DNA of 11,568 nucleotides from Fidelibacterota bacterium. Its GTDB lineage: Bacteria > Fidelibacterota > UBA2242 > JAFGTP01. How positions within the stretch are numbered: position 1 is the first letter of the stretch; each line of letters opens with the position of its first letter. Under the pieces are notes generated by a model. That model searched no databases. It worked only from the letters and a program-made list of their open reading frames with translations, and was not told where the DNA came from. The position numbers and the translations under genes were made by a program. The stretch lies in NCBI GenBank assembly GCA_021734005.1, contig JAIPJV010000036.1, positions 1 to 11,568 of the forward strand, read 5' to 3'. Below are positions 6,895-11,568 of the stretch, one piece after another.

Positions 6895-8296
6895 TATTGC
6901 CTCGATCTTTGTCAACAACAGAGGCCATCATCTGGGCTTCGGCTACTTTTTTTTCCTTGACATAGGCCACGCCCTTAAGTTTACACATTCTCATCTTGTA
7001 TTTGAGCAGTTCAATTTTAAGGTGTAATTGATCGCCCGGAACGACAGGATCACGAAAACGCACCTTGTCAATGCCGGTAAAGAAGACCAATTTTTCTTCC
7101 GCCTTATCCTCAGAATTCAAAAGAAGTAATCCACCAGCCTGTGCCAGAGCTTCAACGATCAAGACACCGGGCATAACCGGCTCTCCGGGGAAATGGCCCT
7201 GAAAAAATTGTTCGTTCATTGAAACATTTTTATAGGCATGCACTTTTTCGCCGGGGACCAGATCAACTATCCGATCAATTAATAAAAAAGGATAGCGGTG
7301 CGGGAGAATTTTTTGAATGGCTTTGATATCGAGAAAAGCTTTATCCTGAGGTTCTTCCTGGAATTTTTTCTGGATAAGTTTTTTATTGTATTCTTTTTTA
7401 ATTTTTCTGACCAACTCCACATTGTGTTTGTGACCACTGCGAGCAGCCAGAATATGACCAGTTACCGGAATACCGAGAAGAGCCAGGTCGCCGATTAGGT
7501 CCAGCATTTTGTGGCGAACGGGTTCATTGTAGAAGCGCTGTTCAATATTATTTAGGATTCCGTTTTCGCCCAGTTTGACATCTTTTTCTATGGTAAATAG
7601 ATTTTTGATGCGGTCGACCTCTTCCTGGTCAATATGTTTATCAATAAAGACAATAGCATTATCAACATCTCCACCTTTGATCAGGCCTTGTTCCTTGAGC
7701 TGTTCGACTTCACTCAAAAAACAAAAAGTACGGGCTGGTGCGTATTCTTCTACAAATTCACCTTCAAGATCATAGGTCGCAGTATATTGGGCTCCCAATT
7801 CAGGAATGTCATAATCGACCAGAAAGGTCACAGCAAAAGTTTCAGAAGGTACAACATGGATTTCAGCTTCAGATTCAGGATTACCATACTGGATGATTTT
7901 ATCAATCTTGAGCACTGGTTGGGGAATTTTTTGTTCTACTATTCCGGCTTCCTGGAGCGCTTTGACAAATTCAATCGCACTGCCATCACAAACTGGCGGT
8001 TCAATATTATCTACTTCCAGATAAACATTGTTGATCCCCAGTCCGGCTAAAGCAGCCAGTACATGTTCAACAGTATGCATTTTATGGCCATTATGTTCCA
8101 GAGTTGTCCCTCTGGATATATCTACAACATGATCAATATCAGCTTTTATCTCGGGATTCTCTTCCAGGTCAGTTCTCACGAAAACATAACCGGTGTTTTC
8201 CGGAGCAGGTTTAAAAGTTAGAGTCGAATCAACTCCAGTATGCAGGCCTTTTCCAGATACTGACACTGGCTTTCCAATTGTCCGCTGATTTCTCAC
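6887..8296 (-). CDS. lpxC/fabZ: Bifunctional LpxC (UDP-3-O-acyl-GlcNAc deacetylase) / FabZ (3-hydroxyacyl-ACP dehydratase) fusion
   Basis: This 469-residue protein joins two enzymes. Residues 1 to about 302 are LpxC, the zinc deacetylase that commits lipid A synthesis. It has SGKGLHTG (14-21), HTVEH with general base E77 and zinc ligand H78, zinc ligands H262 and D266 in VRHKMLDLIGDLAL, and H289 in RSGH. After a Lys/Glu-rich linker (about 300-320), residues 321-469 are FabZ, which dehydrates 3-hydroxyacyl-ACP in fatty acid elongation. This half has LPHRYPFLLIDRI (331-343), catalytic H368 in QGHFPGEPVMPG, and E382 in VEALAQ. Both active sites appear intact. The two halves compete for, or act downstream of, the same hydroxyacyl-ACP pool. 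The fusion is known from Bacteroidetes and related FCB lineages, and the LpxC segment around LGENGILNNIEQRFYNEP resembles that group. The GTG start (8296-8294) follows AAAGGA (8308-8303) within the lpxD end, 3 nt after the lpxD stop. Confidence 0.97.
   Translation of the reverse strand: MRNQRTIGKPVSVSGKGLHTGVDSTLTFKPAPENTGYVFVRTDLEENPEIKADIDHVVDISRGTTLEHNGHKMHTVEHVLAALAGLGINNVYLEVDNIEPPVCDGSAIEFVKALQEAGIVEQKIPQPVLKIDKIIQYGNPESEAEIHVVPSETFAVTFLVDYDIPELGAQYTATYDLEGEFVEEYAPARTFCFLSEVEQLKEQGLIKGGDVDNAIVFIDKHIDQEEVDRIKNLFTIEKDVKLGENGILNNIEQRFYNEPVRHKMLDLIGDLALLGIPVTGHILAARSGHKHNVELVRKIKKEYNKKLIQKKFQEEPQDKAFLDIKAIQKILPHRYPFLLIDRIVDLVPGEKVHAYKNVSMNEQFFQGHFPGEPVMPGVLIVEALAQAGGLLLLNSEDKAEEKLVFFTGIDKVRFRDPVVPGDQLHLKIELLKYKMRMCKLKGVAYVKEKKVAEAQMMASVVDKDRGNNG
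6900..6903 (-). promoter_or_regulatory. Ribosome binding site that decides the lpxA start
   Basis: GAGG on the minus strand, 5 nt upstream of the ATG at 6894 and inside the last codons of lpxC/fabZ. It argues against the longer TTG start at 6918, which would add eight residues not expected in LpxA. Confidence 0.7.
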
Positions 8297-8299
8297 AAA

Positions 8300-9322
8300 T
8301 CATCCTTTCATTGTTTCGATTTCTTGCTCTAATTTTTTGATACGTTCTTTAAGTTTTGAAATTCGACGAATATTGACAATATCTTTGCGGGCTTTGCTAT
8401 GTTCCCGGGCTGGATACCAGAACATTGTTGTGTTGGGAGGGACATCCTTGGTAATGCCGGATTTTGCTGCAATTTGAGCGTTTTTTCCAATTTTAACATG
8501 TCCGGCGATACCAACCTGACCGGCAATAGTCACACCGTTGTCAACTTTTGTACTACCAGCTATTCCGGTTTGGGCAACTATGAAACAGTATTGTCCAACC
8601 TCGACATTATGCCCCAGTTGAATTAAATTATCCAGTTTGGTGCCTTTTCCTACCCGTGTATTACTTATTGTGCCCCGGTCAATAGTACAATTAGCACCGA
8701 TCTCAACATTGTTTTCAATGACTACGCCACCTTTTTGGGGAATTTTCTCGATGCCCTCTTGTGTGCGGGTAAAGCCATAGCCATCACTACCAATCACAGT
8801 GCCACTATGGATTATTACATTTTCCCCGACAGCACAATTATTATACAGCGTGACCCGGGGATGGATCAGTGAATTGGCTCCCACCCGGGCTTTGTACCCG
8901 ATATAGGAATTTGCTTTGACCACAGCACCATTCTCAATAACAGCCTCATCTTCGACAACAACATTGGGGCCAATATAAATATTAATGCCCAGAATCGCAT
9001 TTTCGGAGACTGTGGCTTGGGGATGAATCTGAGGCTCAGGTTGGGGCGGCGAAGGCCGAAAATGATCCAGCATTTTAGAAAAAGCCAGACTGACATTTTC
9101 GACTCTTATCAAATTTTTATAATCACCGGAAAAATCAGGACCTACGATAATGGCCTCAGCATTAGTTTCCTGAACATAATGTTCATATTTAGGATTGCCT
9201 AAAAAGGTTATTTCACCTTCTTCAGCGTTCTGGATTTCAGAAACATCATGAATGACAGCCGAACCATCACCTTCTAGATTTCCTTCGGTGACCTCTGCTA
9301 TTCTACTTAATTTTAGCTGCAA
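8300..9322 (-). CDS. lpxD: UDP-3-O-(3-hydroxyacyl)glucosamine N-acyltransferase (LpxD)
   Basis: LpxD adds the second 3-hydroxyacyl chain, from ACP to the glucosamine amine made by LpxC, the third step of lipid A synthesis. The 340-residue product has the uridine-binding N-terminal domain (LKLSRIAEVTEG, GEITFLGNPKY, to about 95). A long left-handed beta-helix of hexapeptide repeats follows (IHPQATV at 99-105 to about 293). H238 in QLGHNV is the expected catalytic base, and H275 in AGHVKIG matches a second conserved histidine. The C-terminal tail (about 310-340) is a charged amphipathic helix or coiled coil, as in other LpxD trimers. The start is TTG (9322-9320). No better candidate exists, since it aligns with the family N-terminus and there is no in-frame ATG nearby. 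The ribosome binding site is weak and the TTG is only 2 nt past the skp stop, so translation probably relies on coupling. Confidence 0.96.
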   Translation of the reverse strand: MQLKLSRIAEVTEGNLEGDGSAVIHDVSEIQNAEEGEITFLGNPKYEHYVQETNAEAIIVGPDFSGDYKNLIRVENVSLAFSKMLDHFRPSPPQPEPQIHPQATVSENAILGINIYIGPNVVVEDEAVIENGAVVKANSYIGYKARVGANSLIHPRVTLYNNCAVGENVIIHSGTVIGSDGYGFTRTQEGIEKIPQKGGVVIENNVEIGANCTIDRGTISNTRVGKGTKLDNLIQLGHNVEVGQYCFIVAQTGIAGSTKVDNGVTIAGQVGIAGHVKIGKNAQIAAKSGITKDVPPNTTMFWYPAREHSKARKDIVNIRRISKLKERIKKLEQEIETMKG

Positions 9323-9324
9323 AA

Positions 9325-9849
9325 CTATTCAGTCCGTTGGAGTTTATATATCACCTTATCAGTCAGGTCATGAGCCTGAGCAGCATAGAGAATATTTCCG
9401 GATACAGAGTCAAAAATATAGTCATAATTATTTTCATCGCCTACATCCTTGATAACTTTTTGGATCTTTTCCAGAACCGGCTGGGTTAGTTCCTGTTGAA
9501 TTTTATAAATTTCCCCTTGAGGGCCTAATTTCTGCATCTGATACTGCTGAACCTTCTGTCGGTACTGCATAATTTCCTGTTCTTTTTCCTGACGTCGCTG
9601 ATCACTCATCATCATTTTCTGCTTCTCAAAGGTCTGGTTCATACTGTCCAGTCTTCCCAGCATATCCTGATATTCAGTCTGGAGTTCCTGGCTTCTCTTA
9701 TCAAGTTTTTTCTGAGCTTCCCGGGCTACTTCCCACTCCTGCATTATTCTTTGGCTATTCACATATCCAATTTTCAATTCAGCATGAAGAGTGGTCACAC
9801 CTGACAGCATCAGGATAAAAGTTAAGGCTAACAAACTTATCTTTTTCAC
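9325..9849 (-). CDS. skp: OmpH/Skp-family periplasmic chaperone
   Basis: Skp is a periplasmic trimeric holdase that carries unfolded outer-membrane proteins to the BAM complex. The 174-residue precursor has a signal peptide: MKK, a hydrophobic core, and likely cleavage after LHA (about residue 23). The mature start LKIGYVNSQRIMQEW is the typical OmpH opening strand. Residues about 40-125 are a long Gln/Lys/Glu/Met-rich coiled coil forming the tentacle hairpin. The C-terminal strands (NNYDYIFDSVSGNILYA, then the helix DLTDKVIYKL) complete the trimer body. The GTG start (9849-9847) has a perfect AGGAGG (9860-9855) at 5-nt spacing, the strongest ribosome binding site in the window. It lies 205 bp downstream of bamA and 2 nt upstream of lpxD. 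Only one skp-like gene is present between bamA and lpxD, whereas tandem copies occur in some Bacteroidetes. Confidence 0.93.
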   Translation of the reverse strand: MKKISLLALTFILMLSGVTTLHAELKIGYVNSQRIMQEWEVAREAQKKLDKRSQELQTEYQDMLGRLDSMNQTFEKQKMMMSDQRRQEKEQEIMQYRQKVQQYQMQKLGPQGEIYKIQQELTQPVLEKIQKVIKDVGDENNYDYIFDSVSGNILYAAQAHDLTDKVIYKLQRTE

Positions 9850-10054
9850 TTTTTCCTCCTAGTTAAATTTTAATTACTAATTTTTCAGACAAATGTTCTG
9901 CCTGACAATGTATAAATTATAAAAAAAATTCCCAAAATTCTTTGTATTATCTGGGTTAAAATTATATTTGGTTGATTTTGAGTTAAAAATATCTCCCTGA
10001 TAAAAATTTATTTAACTACAGTTTTATTATTCCATTCTAAAAACCGGATTAATA
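9850..10054 (-). promoter_or_regulatory. bamA-skp intergenic region with possible internal promoter
   Basis: This 205-bp, strongly AT-rich spacer is the only sizeable gap inside the envelope cluster. The minus strand contains an exact TATAAT (9921-9916) preceded by a T-run (9928-9922) but no good -35 at 17 nt. Transcription from it would start near 9909, giving a leader of about 60 nt before skp. Around and just downstream of that point are two near-identical direct repeats, GACAAATGT (9888-9896) and GACAATGT (9904-9911) on the plus strand, 16 bp apart start to start. I see no stable GC stem followed by a T-run, so no clear terminator after bamA; bamA and skp may still be cotranscribed. Confidence 0.35.
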
Positions 10055-11568
10055 TTAGAAAGATCGTCCGAAGATAAAGTGGGTTTTCCAGCCTTCAGGC
10101 CCGCCAAAACCTCTTGGGTCCATATTATCAAAACCATAGCCAAAGTCAACTCCGATCATACCGAGCTGCGGCATTATGAATCGAACACCAGCACCGGCTG
10201 ACCTTTTGAGATCAAAGGGATCGGTATTGCCTAAAGATTCCCAGACATTTCCGGCCTCAGCAAATGTGAGAGCATAAATTGTAGGCTGTTTGGAGATCGA
10301 CAATCTAAGTTCAACAGAATATTTGAAAAGGCTTTTACCGCCCATTAGGTAATAACTATTAGAAGAATAGAGCGGTCCAACTCGATTATCCTCATATCCT
10401 CTCAAGGGTACACCATAGATCATTCCAGCCCCACCCATGATAAAACGTTCTTCCGGTGGAATAATACCGTCGTCACCTATCTGTTCAATTACACCAAATT
10501 TCATGTGGTTCATGAGGACAAATTGCCAGAAAAGAGGTGAAAAATATTTAAAGGAAACATCATGTTTATGATAGGCTTCGTTCCCGCCCAATGGTCCGCC
10601 TGAGATTGAAGCCCTCCAGTTGAATACTGAACCTTTTGTTGGGAATTCCGGCATGTCCCGACTGTCTCTACTGATCACCTGACTAAGTTTGACCTCGGTT
10701 AAGCGAGTATGACCATACAACTGCCGTTCCAGATAATCTTTATAACCTTCATCTATATTACTGTATTCTTTTTTGTGATAACTGATCGACCAGCTGCCCT
10801 GGAAATAGTTATCCGGCCAGCGAAAACGACGGCCATAGCGCAGAGAGCCACCAATTTTTCTCAGATCATAGGGATAATAACGCAATGTTCCTGAGCCCTG
10901 TTCCATATATTGGAAACTGGCTCCTACCAGATTAGGTGTGTTAAACAGCCAGGGTTCAGTGAACCCAACTTGCAAGGATTGATAAGGGTTGGATCCACTT
11001 CCGGCAAAGGAATACTGGGTTCCCCGCTGATAGCTAAATTGAACTTGCTGCCCGCGTCCTAAAAAATTATTAAAAGTAACACCACCGCCACCGATCAAAC
11101 CGTGAATCTGACTGTAGCTGATGGAAAAATTCAGGCGATCAGAGGATTTCTCCTCTACAGAAACCTCCAGATCGACTTCATCTTCTTTAACAGGGACTAC
11201 GTTAGGTTCAACTTTAGAAAAATAGTTGAGCATATGGAGTTCACGTAAACTCCGCTGGAGCGCAGCTCTATCAAAAAGTTGGCCGGGATAGATCTTCATA
11301 TTTCTTCTGATAACTGTATCAAAGGTTTTATCATTTCCACTGATCATTATCTCACCAACTTCAACCTTGTGATTCTTATTGACCTGGATATGGACATCAA
11401 CCTTGTTATCACCAACTGGAATTTCCTGGGGTGTAACCTGAGCATAAAGATAGCCATTATTCATGTATAATCCAGCCACATTCTCCTGGAGATTTTTCTG
11501 AAATTTTTCTTCATTATACCAGTCTCCGGATTCAACATCCAGCAAATTAAAAAGCACTCTGTCCGGAT
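10055..11568 (-). CDS. bamA: Outer-membrane protein assembly factor BamA (Omp85), partial, N-terminus beyond window
   Basis: BamA is the essential outer-membrane beta-barrel that folds and inserts other outer-membrane proteins, with POTRA domains in the periplasm. The frame is open through the right edge (503 residues visible); a GTG at 11557 is an internal codon, not the true start. Numbering from that codon, residues 1-63 are the end of one POTRA domain (LDVESGDWYNEEKF at 6-19). Residues 64-138 are the final POTRA (VEVGEIMISGN, then LHMLNYFSKVEPNVVP). From about 140 on lies the 16-stranded barrel domain, opening with LNFSISYSQIHGLIGGGGVTF. The conserved L6 loop motif appears as LRGYEDN (385-391), matching the (V/I/L)RG(F/Y) hallmark. 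The protein ends in HFIFGRSF, with the terminal phenylalanine that forms the outer-membrane insertion signal. The order bamA-skp-lpxD downstream is the widely conserved envelope arrangement. Confidence 0.95.
   Translation of the reverse strand, partial: PDRVLFNLLDVESGDWYNEEKFQKNLQENVAGLYMNNGYLYAQVTPQEIPVGDNKVDVHIQVNKNHKVEVGEIMISGNDKTFDTVIRRNMKIYPGQLFDRAALQRSLRELHMLNYFSKVEPNVVPVKEDEVDLEVSVEEKSSDRLNFSISYSQIHGLIGGGGVTFNNFLGRGQQVQFSYQRGTQYSFAGSGSNPYQSLQVGFTEPWLFNTPNLVGASFQYMEQGSGTLRYYPYDLRKIGGSLRYGRRFRWPDNYFQGSWSISYHKKEYSNIDEGYKDYLERQLYGHTRLTEVKLSQVISRDSRDMPEFPTKGSVFNWRASISGGPLGGNEAYHKHDVSFKYFSPLFWQFVLMNHMKFGVIEQIGDDGIIPPEERFIMGGAGMIYGVPLRGYEDNRVGPLYSSNSYYLMGGKSLFKYSVELRLSISKQPTIYALTFAEAGNVWESLGNTDPFDLKRSAGAGVRFIMPQLGMIGVDFGYGFDNMDPRGFGGPEGWKTHFIFGRSF

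Noticed and set aside
6895..6918. Longer lpxA start at the TTG of 6918
   Set aside because: It adds eight residues not expected in LpxA, has no ribosome binding site as good as the GAGG before the ATG at 6894, and increases overlap with lpxC/fabZ.
7634..8050. A 138-residue plus-strand open frame
   Set aside because: It lies wholly antisense to the strongly conserved LpxC domain and shows no recognisable domain; its composition is that of a shadow frame.
8866..9096. A 76-residue minus-strand frame inside lpxD
   Set aside because: It is an alternative frame of lpxD coding sequence; the lpxD frame has continuous hexapeptide repeats here, so there is no frameshift.
99..9200. Hexapeptide-repeat DNA of lpxA and lpxD as a nucleotide repeat array
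   Set aside because: The periodicity is at protein level (left-handed beta-helix) and not conserved as DNA repeats; there are no CRISPR-like spacers.
11555..11557. GTG at 11557 as the true bamA start
   Set aside because: The frame stays open to the window edge and the residues start in the middle of a POTRA domain; BamA needs a signal peptide and further POTRA domains upstream.

Overview
The window is a housekeeping, envelope-biogenesis region from a Gram-negative (diderm) bacterium that makes lipid A. It has moderate-to-low GC and compact intergenic spaces. The best lineage clue is a single ORF that fuses LpxC to FabZ. This fusion is typical of the Fibrobacteres-Chlorobi-Bacteroidetes (FCB) superphylum and allied candidate phyla. 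A DUF3108 protein and a membrane-anchored GHL10-type glycosidase fit the same assignment. I cannot name the phylum from sequence alone. Non-ATG starts are frequent: 7 of 10 visible starts are GTG or TTG.

Layout. Positions 1-718 (minus) hold the N-terminal 239 residues of a GHL10/DUF187 glycoside-hydrolase-like protein, cut by the window edge. Positions 804-2210 (minus) hold an RlmD/RlmCD-type 23S rRNA uracil-C5 methyltransferase. A 212-bp divergent intergenic region separates this from the only plus-strand gene, a secreted DUF3108 protein (2423-3151), whose stop codon interlocks with that of rseP. From the right edge to 3148, the minus strand carries a long envelope cluster. In transcription order it reads bamA (partial) - skp/ompH - lpxD - lpxC/fabZ - lpxA - unknown outer-membrane-like protein - dxr - rseP. 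After skp the genes are 2-12 nt apart or overlap, and several ribosome binding sites lie inside the preceding gene, which indicates one translationally coupled operon.

How the genes work together. LpxA, LpxC and LpxD carry out the first three committed steps of lipid A synthesis. FabZ, fused to LpxC, draws on the same 3-hydroxyacyl-ACP pool for phospholipid synthesis. Skp and BamA deliver and insert outer-membrane proteins. Dxr supplies isoprenoid precursors, including those for undecaprenyl phosphate. RseP is the intramembrane protease of envelope stress signalling and signal-peptide clearance. The cluster resembles the E. coli dxr-uppS-cdsA-rseP-bamA-skp-lpxD-fabZ-lpxA block, but dxr and rseP have moved to the 3' end, uppS and cdsA are absent from the block, and a small beta-rich secreted protein is inserted between lpxA and dxr.

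I see no RNA genes, mobile elements or CRISPR arrays, and no gene-free stretch above about 212 bp. I found no clearly new multi-gene system. The least explained item is the small outer-membrane-like protein within the lipid A operon.
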